Positions 57,117 to 64,000 of a stretch of DNA of 64,000 nucleotides are shown here, piece by piece (position 1 is the stretch's first letter; each line of letters opens with the position of its first letter). Source of the DNA: a virus; the IMG/VR virus record IMGVR_UViG_3300042511_000631, positions 32,519-96,518 of that record; one strand, 5' to 3'. The notes beneath the pieces are model-generated. The model made no database searches. It had not been told where the DNA came from and was given only the letters and a program-made list of their open reading frames with translations. The position numbers and the translations under genes were made by a program.

Positions 57117-57401
57117 ATGAGCGCAGAGAATCGTGCATTTAATCCAATCCGCAGTGTAGGAAACTACATTGGTAACCTAGCTCGGGAAGTTCGTGACATC
57201 CCTACGGCTTTTGGCACAAACGTCAGTATGGCTAAAAACAGGGCGACAACAGGTCAAAACGATCCAATGAGCGTTGCTGGCGAAAACAATGTGTACAAGC
57301 AGGTTAAAGAAGTTGGCGGAGCCCTTATTGGCAAGCCAGGAGCTCGCTCTGACCAGTACAAGAAAAGCACCGGGTATGTTTCAGGAAAGAAGTTTAAGTA
57401 A
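57117..57401 (+). CDS. Small protein with variant DRA tag
   Basis: The 94-residue product begins MSAENRAFNPIRSVGNYIG, a variant of the DRANDPxR tag. REVRDIPTAFGTNVSMAKNR and a Gly/Lys-rich end follow. Shares a base with the next gene. Confidence 0.56.
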   Translation: MSAENRAFNPIRSVGNYIGNLAREVRDIPTAFGTNVSMAKNRATTGQNDPMSVAGENNVYKQVKEVGGALIGKPGARSDQYKKSTGYVSGKKFK

Positions 57402-57697
57402 TGGCTATCTACCGTGAAGGTGGAGACGACTCAGGTCTTCGTACCCGCGCTTTACAGCAGGGTATTGAAGAGTCAACAGCTACTCGCAATATGACTTCTG
57501 AACAGAGGTACGATCGTGATGCTAAGAGTGGTGTACAAGGCGCAAGAAATGCTGTAGAGTTAAACCCAACCGCCAGAGAAGCTATTGAAAACCCAGATAC
57601 TCTAGGCGGCCCAGTAAGTGGCGCAGCTCTTGCTAAACTTAAGGCAAAAAAGTCAGACGCTAAAAAGACTAAAGAAAGAGAGATGAAAAGACGATGA
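57401..57697 (+). CDS. Unknown small charged protein
   Basis: The 98-residue product is polar, with TRALQQGIEESTATRNMTSE and a basic end (AKKTKEREMKRR). ATGA overlap with the DUF7455-like gene. Not recognised. Confidence 0.55.
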   Translation: MAIYREGGDDSGLRTRALQQGIEESTATRNMTSEQRYDRDAKSGVQGARNAVELNPTAREAIENPDTLGGPVSGAALAKLKAKKSDAKKTKEREMKRR

Positions 57698-57903
57698 CCT
57701 CTGTGAGCCTAACTTCACCAGAACGGGAACTTACGCTCCAAGATCGTTGTGATTCATGCTCTGCAGCTGCATTAGTTGTAGCTACATTTTTAAATGGTGA
57801 ACTTATGTTTTGCGGACACCACGCACGCAATTTAAGTGCGGAGCTTACAAAAAAAGCTGTAAGTGTATATGACCCGCAAAATGTATTAAATGCTTTAGAA
57901 TAG
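57694..57903 (+). CDS. DUF7455-like zinc protein
   Basis: The 69-residue product reads LTLQDRCDSCSAAALVVATF, LNGELMFCGHHARNLSAELT and ends with VYDPQNV. CxxC plus CGHH is the zinc site of this actinobacterial family, which has no established function. The gene supports an actinobacterial host. Confidence 0.8.
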   Translation: MTSVSLTSPERELTLQDRCDSCSAAALVVATFLNGELMFCGHHARNLSAELTKKAVSVYDPQNVLNALE

Positions 57904-57930
57904 AAGAAACACCATCTCGGGGGAGATAAA

Positions 57931-60396
57931 ATAAAACGACTGCGCATGTTCGCAGTATTATCTGTACTAACATACGCCGCTTTTTTCCCTTTACTATTCC
58001 CAACACCTGCTAACGCCGAAGGTAGTATTGGCGCGCCTACAAACTTAACAATTGTTGACGGCGGGACTTCTCTTATTCTTTCTTGGCAAGCACCAGACTC
58101 TGGCACAGCTACAGTTCAACCAGAAAGATACGCCATTATGTTTAGCGTTGATGGAGGTGGTTGGGGAATAGCAACTGGAAATGTTGGAGATGCTAACGCT
58201 CTTAATACAACAATATCTATTGACAAGTCATTACTAGATAGCCTTAAACCTGCAGGCACGGTATGGTCATTTCATATTAGATCTGATAACGATACTTTGC
58301 GCATGTATTCCGCAAATTCAAATGTTGTAACTGGGGCTACTGCTGCTCCAGCCCCTGAACCAACTCCTACCCCTACTCCTACTCCGACTCCCACTCCAAC
58401 TCCGACTCCAGAGCCTTCACCATCTCCTTCAGAAACAGTAACGCCCCAACCGAGCCCAACGCCAGAACCAACAGCGACACCAGAACCTTCTTCATCTCCT
58501 ACTCCTTCTCCCGAGGCGACCAGTAATTCTCCTTCGCCTTCCCCGTCCACCACACAGCAGCCCAGCCCAGAGCCATCAGTAACACCCAGCCCAACACCAT
58601 CTCCATCAATTACTCCTTCCGATACTTCAACAGTTCAAGGTACAACAAATGAAGGCGGTTTACTAGAGCTAATTGCTCCTATTGGTAAAATATTTACATC
58701 TGTTATGTTTGCTAGTTATGGTACCCCAAACGGGTATTCGATTGGGCAATGTCACGCACCTAGCAGTATTGAAAAAGTGGCGGAAGTATTTTTAGGTAGA
58801 GCTATCGCTTCAATAATGGCGATCAATGACATATTTGGCGATCCTTGTAGCGGAGTTGGTAAAGCTTTAGCGGTAATACTTCAATACGGAAATGACCCTA
58901 ATCCCGCCCCATCGCCTTCGACTTCTCCAAGTCCAGAGCCATCTCCAACGTTGACTCCCGTAGATACCTCAACTGCAACTGTTTCTCCAACGCCATCACC
59001 TGAACCCTCATCGGAGCCGACGCCAACACCCACCCCAGAGCCAAGCCCAACACAAACATCACCAGTAGTAATACCGATTCCATCGCCTACTCCTCTTCCT
59101 GTCGAGCCAACGCCCACACCAACAGTCCCACCAGCAGTGGGACCAACACCACAACCGCAACCAGAACCAACTCCATCACCTACCCCTTCGCCTGAGCCCG
59201 TGCCTGTTGTAGTTCCAACGCCTTCGCCAGAGCCCGTTGTGCCGCCTGTTCCAGCGCCTCAGCCGTCTCCGGAGCCATCCCCGGAGCCAGTTCCTGTTCC
59301 TCAGCCATTACCTACTCCTTCTCCTGAACCGGAGCCTGCCCCAGAGCCAGAGCCTGCGCCAGAGCTAGAGCCAATTCCTGAACCTGAACTTGCTCCAGGA
59401 CCTTTACCAGAGCCTGAACTTGAGCCGCCGCTAATCCCAGAACCCGAGCCTGTTCCTGGGCCAGAACCTGAACCTTCTCCTGGACCTGCTCCAGAGCCGG
59501 AACCAACTCCCGAAGAGCCACCAATTGCGATCCCAGATCCTGAGGGTTCAATTGGTGAGCCACCTACTGAGCCACCCACAGAAGAGCCATTACCACCCAT
59601 AGAGCCGCAACCACCCGTGGAAGAGCCTTCAGAGCCACCCGTAGAGCCCGAGGAGCCTCCTGTGGTACCTGAGCCACCTGTGGAACCAGAACCAGCACCA
59701 GAGATACCAGAGCCAAAGCCACAAAATCCGATAGAAGAATCACCTAAACCTCCTGTAGTAGAACCTGCTCCAGAGCCTATCACACAGGCTGAGGAAACTA
59801 AGGTTGCCGTAACTGAGGCTTTGTCTGATGGAAAGATCACCGCAGCCGATAGCGTTGCTATTTTGGAGTCTTTAAACTCTGATGGAGAGGTCACCGCGGA
59901 AGAAGTATCTACCCTTTCTGAAGCTCTATCTGCTGATGGAAATTTAACTACTGCTGAAAAAGAATTAGTCGCGGATGCCCTTATTGAATCAGTAGTAGAA
60001 GGAGAAACTCTTACAACAGAGCAGATCCAAGACGCGGGAATTGAGTATAAAGATCTTCCAGCGGAGACACCTGTCGAGGTTAGACAGGATGAAGAAGGAA
60101 ACGAAGTTATAATTACAGCAGACGTAGCTGCGGCTCTAGTTTTACTAGAAAACCCATCAGAATTAATTGGCGCAATATTTAGCGATCCAGGTGAGGCACT
60201 ACAAGCACTTGCAAGTATTGGTGCTGATATGTCTACAGAAGAACGAGAAGAGTCTACTAAAGCAGTTGTTGCAACAGTTATTGCAGCAGGTGCGGCAATT
60301 AATGCCGTAGGTGCCGCTACAGCGGGTGGCTCCACTGGAGGAAGTACCGGAGGCGGAGGCGCCTCTGGACAATCAGGATATAGGAGAAAGCCTTGA
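57931..60396 (+). CDS. Exported proline-rich protein with fibronectin-like and SUEL-lectin-like domains
   Basis: The obvious ATG is 57946, but GGGGGAG lies best for ATA at 57931, which would add IKRLR and complete a signal peptide (cleavage near NANA-type PANAEG). Domains: Fn3-like at ~25-125, a Pro/Thr/Ser linker, then a galactose-binding-lectin-like domain ~248-312 (FASYGTPNGYSIGQCHAP, FLGRAIASI, FGDPCSGVGKALAV). A long PEP-type repeat region to ~615 follows, then EF-hand-like SDGKITAAD / SDGEVTAEE / ADGNLTTAE helices and a Gly-rich end. Probably a cell-surface or virion protein. Confidence 0.72.
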   Translation: MKRLRMFAVLSVLTYAAFFPLLFPTPANAEGSIGAPTNLTIVDGGTSLILSWQAPDSGTATVQPERYAIMFSVDGGGWGIATGNVGDANALNTTISIDKSLLDSLKPAGTVWSFHIRSDNDTLRMYSANSNVVTGATAAPAPEPTPTPTPTPTPTPTPTPEPSPSPSETVTPQPSPTPEPTATPEPSSSPTPSPEATSNSPSPSPSTTQQPSPEPSVTPSPTPSPSITPSDTSTVQGTTNEGGLLELIAPIGKIFTSVMFASYGTPNGYSIGQCHAPSSIEKVAEVFLGRAIASIMAINDIFGDPCSGVGKALAVILQYGNDPNPAPSPSTSPSPEPSPTLTPVDTSTATVSPTPSPEPSSEPTPTPTPEPSPTQTSPVVIPIPSPTPLPVEPTPTPTVPPAVGPTPQPQPEPTPSPTPSPEPVPVVVPTPSPEPVVPPVPAPQPSPEPSPEPVPVPQPLPTPSPEPEPAPEPEPAPELEPIPEPELAPGPLPEPELEPPLIPEPEPVPGPEPEPSPGPAPEPEPTPEEPPIAIPDPEGSIGEPPTEPPTEEPLPPIEPQPPVEEPSEPPVEPEEPPVVPEPPVEPEPAPEIPEPKPQNPIEESPKPPVVEPAPEPITQAEETKVAVTEALSDGKITAADSVAILESLNSDGEVTAEEVSTLSEALSADGNLTTAEKELVADALIESVVEGETLTTEQIQDAGIEYKDLPAETPVEVRQDEEGNEVIITADVAAALVLLENPSELIGAIFSDPGEALQALASIGADMSTEEREESTKAVVATVIAAGAAINAVGAATAGGSTGGSTGGGGASGQSGYRRKP

Positions 60397-60563
60397 GAAT
60401 ATTAAAAGACATGGTTGATCAGCTATGGACACTGCTTGGCATGTTTATTGCTTGGGTAGTCCTAGATGGCTCAGCTAAAACAATTGTTGGATACGCAATC
60501 ATGGGTACTTTGTTTGCATGGGCTATTACCTATCCGCTACGCAACCCAAAGGATGAAGACTAA
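60393..60563 (+). CDS. Small membrane protein, holin-like (TTG start)
   Basis: The 56-residue product has two hydrophobic segments (LLGMFIAWVVLDG and AIMGTLFAWAITYPL) and a charged end NPKDED. TAGGAG lies 6 nt before the TTG, which overlaps the upstream stop. Possible holin or membrane partner of the exported protein. Confidence 0.6.
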   Translation: MRILKDMVDQLWTLLGMFIAWVVLDGSAKTIVGYAIMGTLFAWAITYPLRNPKDED

Positions 60564-60778
60564 TGTTAAAACGAATTATGCTAACCTTTGTGTTAGCACT
60601 TACCCTGTCAAGCTGCGGGTATGACGGTGGGTTCAGGTATCCATGTCAAGACCCAGCAAATTGGGAAACAGCGGAATGCAAACCACCAATTTGCACAGCT
60701 TCACAGATTTGCCCAGAAGATTTGGTTAAATTAGAGGGCACAACCTTTACTACAGAAACAGGTACATCAAATGAGTAA
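60563..60778 (+). CDS. Putative lipoprotein
   Basis: The 71-residue product starts MLKRIMLTFVLALTLSSCGY, a clear lipoprotein signal with lipobox LSSC. The short mature part carries five more Cys (YPCQD, ECKPPICTASQICPED). Such small phage lipoproteins can block superinfection or act as spanin-like units; host Gram-positive envelope makes the former more likely. Confidence 0.72.
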   Translation: MLKRIMLTFVLALTLSSCGYDGGFRYPCQDPANWETAECKPPICTASQICPEDLVKLEGTTFTTETGTSNE

Positions 60779-61169
60779 ACAGCGTTATACACAGAGCGAA
60801 CTAGATGCTCGACTTAAGTTTCTATTGGGAACTATTTTAGGTCTCATTCTACTATTTACTGCCTCTGGAATCCTTTACGGGCTTTTATTTGTTACACAGC
60901 CGGTAGGCGCTCAGTCAGAAAATGACAAAATGTTCTTCAATGTTCTAGGAAGCATTGCTACATTTATCACAGGAACCCTTGCTGGTATCTTGATTGGTAA
61001 AAGCGGATCGGAAGAAATTAAAAATATGGGTAACGCGGCAGGAGAGCCTATTCCAGCACCAGCGCCAACCGAGCCCGAGCCAACAGCGCCAGAGGCAACA
61101 GAAGAAAAAGAAGTAGTCAAAACTGGGCCAGCTATGCCTGATGCCCACGACGCAGATGACGAGTGGTAA
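60771..61169 (+). CDS. Two-span membrane protein with acidic tail
   Basis: The 132-residue product has membrane segments at ~18-42 (LLGTILGLILLFTASGILYG) and ~58-76 (VLGSIATFITGTLAGILIG). A Pro/Glu-rich acidic tail follows. Class-II-holin-like topology. It overlaps the lipoprotein by 8 bases. Confidence 0.65.
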   Translation: MSKQRYTQSELDARLKFLLGTILGLILLFTASGILYGLLFVTQPVGAQSENDKMFFNVLGSIATFITGTLAGILIGKSGSEEIKNMGNAAGEPIPAPAPTEPEPTAPEATEEKEVVKTGPAMPDAHDADDEW

Positions 61170-61178
61170 CCCACTAAT

Positions 61179-61298
61179 TTGTTAAGCGACAGCGATCGTG
61201 AAGCGCTCTGGTCATGTGCGCTTTGCGGTCGCTTTTGGGCTGTACCCGGTTTAGCCCGTTCCTGCGAAGAAAAACACCTAGACTTAGACCATGAATGA
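61179..61298 (+). CDS. Small Cys protein (TTG start)
   Basis: The 39-residue product is LLSDSDREALWSCALCGRF, then WAVPGLARSCEEKHLDLDHE. C-x2-C plus C-x3-H can bind zinc. TTG is the only start in this frame; ATG of the next gene overlaps the stop. Moderately supported. Confidence 0.48.
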   Translation: MLSDSDREALWSCALCGRFWAVPGLARSCEEKHLDLDHE

Positions 61299-61800
61299 CG
61301 ATGTAAGCCAAGCTAATTTTATTGGTAACGCTATAAACAAGGGTCTTGTTGGCATTCCAACCCGTAAAAAGAAAAAAGATGACGGCAAAGGCAAAGGTAA
61401 AGATAAAGATAAAAGTGAAGACACCGTCACGGAAACTGAGCCTACGGAGCCAACAACACCTTCAAAGCCTTCGACCCCTTCAGCGCCAAAGACTAAAACT
61501 GGAAAGAACGCAACAATAAAAGATGTTAAATTGGCTATTAGCGCAGGAAAAATTGATCAAGAACAAGGAATTAATTTAAGCCGTGGGTACGCTAATCAAT
61601 TTGCCAAAAAAGAAGTTGGCCGTCAGTTTAGAGATTACGTTGGAAGCTATGGCGGAACAAGCAACCAACCCCCTGTAAACTTGACTAACTTGAATACAAA
61701 AAATTCTAGCGGAAATGAAATTGACGAAGTTACGGGGCCAGTTAACCCTAAGGGAAATCCAACAGGGAAATATATAAACCCTACAGGGCCAATTTTTTAA
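61291..61800 (+). CDS. Lys-rich protein with SHOCT-like motif
   Basis: The 169-residue product has a polylysine/Asp segment (KKKKDDGKGKGKDKDKSED) and a Thr/Pro linker. TIKDVKLAISAGKIDQEQGI and NLSRGYANQFAKKEVGRQF follow, the same motif as at 32773 and 54568. TAGACT lies 6 nt before ATG, a leaderless -10. Function unknown. Confidence 0.6.
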   Translation: MNDDVSQANFIGNAINKGLVGIPTRKKKKDDGKGKGKDKDKSEDTVTETEPTEPTTPSKPSTPSAPKTKTGKNATIKDVKLAISAGKIDQEQGINLSRGYANQFAKKEVGRQFRDYVGSYGGTSNQPPVNLTNLNTKNSSGNEIDEVTGPVNPKGNPTGKYINPTGPIF

Positions 61801-61801
61801 C

Positions 61802-61975
61802 ATGCCTAAAAAAAGAAAGCTAGAACTAACCGAGACAACGGCCATAGCCCAAAAAGCTGCAGCAACACTGGGCTCTACCAGAGACGGTAGAGACAGACTG
61901 ACTAGGGCTAGTTACAAAGGTGCTATTAAAGTCACGGACACCCACGGCAAACAATGGAACCGCTGGTCTCCGTGA
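61802..61975 (+). CDS. Unknown 57-residue basic protein
   Basis: The product is MPKKRKLELTETTAIAQKAA, then ATLGSTRDGRDRLTRASYKG and IKVTDTHGKQWNRWSP. Basic N-terminus, then helix. Follows the previous stop by one base. Confidence 0.58.
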   Translation: MPKKRKLELTETTAIAQKAAATLGSTRDGRDRLTRASYKGAIKVTDTHGKQWNRWSP

Positions 61976-62133
61976 GAAAAAAAGAGTTTAAAACGGCAAT
62001 TGCAAAACCTATTACTATTCGTGATTCGCGGTTTGGTATTAGAAAGATTTATTTAAACCCAAATGAAGAGCCAAGTATTGGCGGAGTACAGCAAAGACCA
62101 GGTCGCGGACCAAATGGAGAGTCTCAAAACTAA
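61972..62133 (+). CDS. Unknown 53-residue basic protein (GTG start)
   Basis: The product is VRKKEFKTAIAKPITIRDSR, then FGIRKIYLNPNEEPSIGGVQ and a Gly/Arg end. GTGA overlap with the previous gene. Not recognised. Confidence 0.56.
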   Translation: MRKKEFKTAIAKPITIRDSRFGIRKIYLNPNEEPSIGGVQQRPGRGPNGESQN

Positions 62134-62196
62134 GGTTTAGCCCCAAAAGCAAGAGCATTTCCTCTAAGGTAGGACATAGTTTTTGAAAGGATACTC

Positions 62197-62949
62197 ATGA
62201 CCGCGACGTACCCCGCTGGTGTAGCTAGCTTTATTGCTAAAACCAACATCTCTGACATTATTGACGCGTCGCACCCAAACGTACTTCAAGAAGAAGTAGT
62301 TGCTATTGAGGTTACTTTAGGCACAGAACCTAACCGTTCTACAACCCCTAGCCCTTCTGGCACATTTAACGGCACTACCAACTTATTCTCAACAGTCGGC
62401 GGTCGCCTTAACAATATTGAAACTGGCGTAGTAGCTGACGTACATACCCAGTACATCCGTAAAGCTGGAGATAGCGCTAACATAATTACCGCAAACTCAT
62501 CTGCTATTACAGGTCTTGTAGTTAAAGGCGCAGCTTCTCAAAGCGCAAACCTTCAAGAGTGGCAAGACTCAGCTGGTACCGTTCTTGCTTATGTAAGCCC
62601 TGCCGGAGCATTTAATGGAACTATCGTTGCGCAAGATTTAGTAATTAATAACCAAACCGCAAGCTACACAATTTTGGTTGGCACCGATAAGAATGCTCTT
62701 ATAGTTGTAAACAGTGCCTCTGCCGTAAACATTACCGTACCTTTGTACGCCACTAGCGCTTTCCCACAGGGCTCACAAGTAAATATTCTTAGATACGGAA
62801 CAGGTACCGTTACCATTGTTCCGGTTTCAGGTACAGTAACTGTTGGCGCAACTCCGGGGCTAAAGCTTCGTGCGCAATATTCTTCAGCAACTCTTATTAA
62901 ATTAGATAACTCAAATGCTTGGGCGTTAGTCGGCGATTTGAGCGCCTAA
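62197..62949 (+). CDS. Tail-fibre-like virion protein
   Basis: The 250-residue product begins AGVASFIAKTNISDIIDASH, the type of N-terminus found on phage fibre or virion proteins that wrap the next subunit. DVHTQYIRKAGD and repeated beta strands follow, ending with a C-terminal receptor-like domain (YTILVGTDKNALIVVNSASA, VNILRYGTGTVTIVPVSG). GAAAGGA precedes ATG. Probable adsorption protein. Confidence 0.72.
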   Translation: MTATYPAGVASFIAKTNISDIIDASHPNVLQEEVVAIEVTLGTEPNRSTTPSPSGTFNGTTNLFSTVGGRLNNIETGVVADVHTQYIRKAGDSANIITANSSAITGLVVKGAASQSANLQEWQDSAGTVLAYVSPAGAFNGTIVAQDLVINNQTASYTILVGTDKNALIVVNSASAVNITVPLYATSAFPQGSQVNILRYGTGTVTIVPVSGTVTVGATPGLKLRAQYSSATLIKLDNSNAWALVGDLSA

Positions 62950-64000
62950 TGCCAAGTATTGGAATTGTAGCTTCGTCTAGCCGCGAACCAGCTGACACGC
63001 CCGTAATTGGAACCGCAAGCAATGTTCCTTCTGGCCGTGGGTTTAACAACGGCCGCGCTGATGTAACGTTTACAGCTTCTACTTCTGATGGCGGATTACC
63101 CATCACTTCTTACCTTGCTACATCTAACCCTGGCGGTTACACAGGATCAAGTGCAACATCTCCAATCTCAGTAACAGGTCTTCAATCTAACACCGCATAC
63201 ACTTTTAACGTAGCTGCGGTAAACGGTGCGGGAAACTCCGTCGCATCCGCATTTACAAGCGCAATAACTGCTACAACTGTTCCTCAAGCTCCAACCATTG
63301 GCACCGCAACTTCTGGAAACACCACCGCTACTGTGACTTATACAGCAAATGCTACTGGCGGGTCTACTATTACTGGCTTTACCGCAACATCTTCTCCTGG
63401 TGGTTTAACAGGCACAGGTGCCTCACCTATTAGTTTTTCTGGCCTTAGCAATGGTACTGCGTACACATTTACCGTTACCGCAACTAACGCTAACGGCACT
63501 TCAGCTGCGAGCGCAGCTTCTAACTCTGTTACGCCTTCTGTCCCAGCTCCACCTCCGCCACCTCCACCTCCACCTCCGCCACCAGCAGTTCAACCGGTTC
63601 TTACCAGCTTTACATTTACGTCTACAACGTCTGCAGGCTCAGTCTTTGCTAATGGTGGACAACTTTCGTGGACTGGTAGCAACCTTGATATGTGGCGCTT
63701 TATCGGCGACTCCAGCACTTATCCGTCCCCATACAACTATGGAACATTTACCTCTGGTTGGCCTGGCAACTTAGTAAACATGCAACTCGGTGTTAATTAC
63801 AGCATGCAAATGGAATTTCGCTCCAACAGTGGTGGATCCGTATTTTCGCAAGTAATCAATAATATTCCAGCTGCTCCACCGCCTCCTCCAACTCCTCCAC
63901 CGCCAACTCCTCCACCGCCAACTCCTCCACCGCCAACTCCTCCACCGCCAACTCCTCCACCGCCAACTCCTCCACCGCCAACTCCTCCACCGCCAACTCC
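62949..64000 (+). CDS. Fibronectin-type-III repeat protein (3' partial)
   Basis: The frame runs from ATG 62949 to the window end without a stop (350 codons). Two Fn3 domains lie near residues 15-110 and 112-195 (PSGRGFNNGRADVTFTA, GLQSNTAYTFNVAAVNGAGN; TYTANATGGSTITGFTATSS, GLSNGTAYTFTVTATNANGT). A polyproline stretch, a beta domain with TFTSGWPGNLVNMQ, and a PPTPP repeat follow. Likely a surface-binding virion protein. Confidence 0.75.
   Translation, partial: MPSIGIVASSSREPADTPVIGTASNVPSGRGFNNGRADVTFTASTSDGGLPITSYLATSNPGGYTGSSATSPISVTGLQSNTAYTFNVAAVNGAGNSVASAFTSAITATTVPQAPTIGTATSGNTTATVTYTANATGGSTITGFTATSSPGGLTGTGASPISFSGLSNGTAYTFTVTATNANGTSAASAASNSVTPSVPAPPPPPPPPPPPPAVQPVLTSFTFTSTTSAGSVFANGGQLSWTGSNLDMWRFIGDSSTYPSPYNYGTFTSGWPGNLVNMQLGVNYSMQMEFRSNSGGSVFSQVINNIPAAPPPPPTPPPPTPPPPTPPPPTPPPPTPPPPTPPPPTPPPPT
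63888..64000 (+). repeat. 15-bp tandem repeat encoding PPTPP
   Basis: CCAACTCCTCCACCG is repeated about seven times without change to the window edge, within the Fn3 protein. A hinge-like polyproline linker that can vary in length by slippage. Confidence 0.85.

Noticed and set aside
59301-60335. 344-residue minus-strand open frame
   Set aside because: It is Ser/Gly low complexity antisense to the Pro/Glu repeats and has no start signal; an artefact of the repeat composition.
61802-61975. Nuclear-localisation-like KKRK at the N-terminus
   Set aside because: Short basic runs are common in these small proteins and have no such meaning in a bacterial host.
1-64000. Temperate lifestyle
   Set aside because: No integrase, excisionase pair, partition genes or attachment site were recognised in this window; this cannot be excluded for the rest of the genome.

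Overview
The window is part of a tailed-phage genome with a contractile tail (myovirus). The sheath, tube, tape measure, LysM-like protein, gpD-like hub, gpV-like spike, gp25, gpJ-like and gpI-like baseplate proteins run in canonical order. The host is inferred to be an actinobacterium. The phage carries a WhiB-type protein, a DUF4192-like and a DUF7455-like protein, and many -10 boxes of the TANNNT form exactly 6 nt upstream of ATG, as in leaderless actinobacterial genes. The fairly A/T-rich coding sequence and the adenosylcobalamin-dependent ribonucleotide reductase would suit a freshwater planktonic actinobacterium, but that narrower host call is inference. No terminase, portal, major capsid, integrase or unambiguous endolysin is visible; the packaging and head genes probably lie to the left of the window.

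Layout. 1-13.2 kb (+): tail and baseplate operon. 13.2-20.7 kb (+): small membrane protein, winged-helix protein, DnaC-like loader, SWIM protein, DnaB-like helicase, DnaG-like primase, dNMP kinase and SNF2-like helicase. 20.7-29.3 kb (+): ribbon-helix-helix and MerR-like regulators, ssDNA-binding protein, family A DNA polymerase, RecA/UvsX, PD-(D/E)XK nuclease, WhiB, Cas4/RecB-like nuclease and RuvC-like resolvase. 29.3-41.5 kb (+): small zinc proteins, a SpoVS homologue, a metallophosphoesterase, a cluster of small low-complexity proteins, a nucleotidyltransferase-like / HAD-like / TIM-barrel trio, and a class II ribonucleotide reductase.

41.6-52.2 kb (-): a block of about 29 mostly tiny genes, many encoding miniature zinc ribbons, plus an ArdC-type anti-restriction protein and a DUF4192-like protein. 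The block is cut into several operons. Five gaps each carry an almost identical 43-bp repeat, and the four from 47 kb rightward each also have an intrinsic terminator. A CGACACGCC operator-like motif lies just upstream of the next promoter at several of them. One gap also has four DnaA boxes in 44 bp. This repeat-punctuated block is the most unusual structure in the window.

52.4-64 kb (+): more small basic or low-complexity proteins, some sharing an N-terminal DRA-type tag or a SHOCT-like helical motif, an HNH protein, a DUF7455-like protein, a large exported proline-rich lectin-like protein, small membrane proteins and a lipoprotein, then a fibre-like protein and a fibronectin-type-III protein that runs off the right edge. 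Genes are tightly packed with ATGA/TAATG overlaps throughout. All family calls were made by eye from the sequence; no database search was run.
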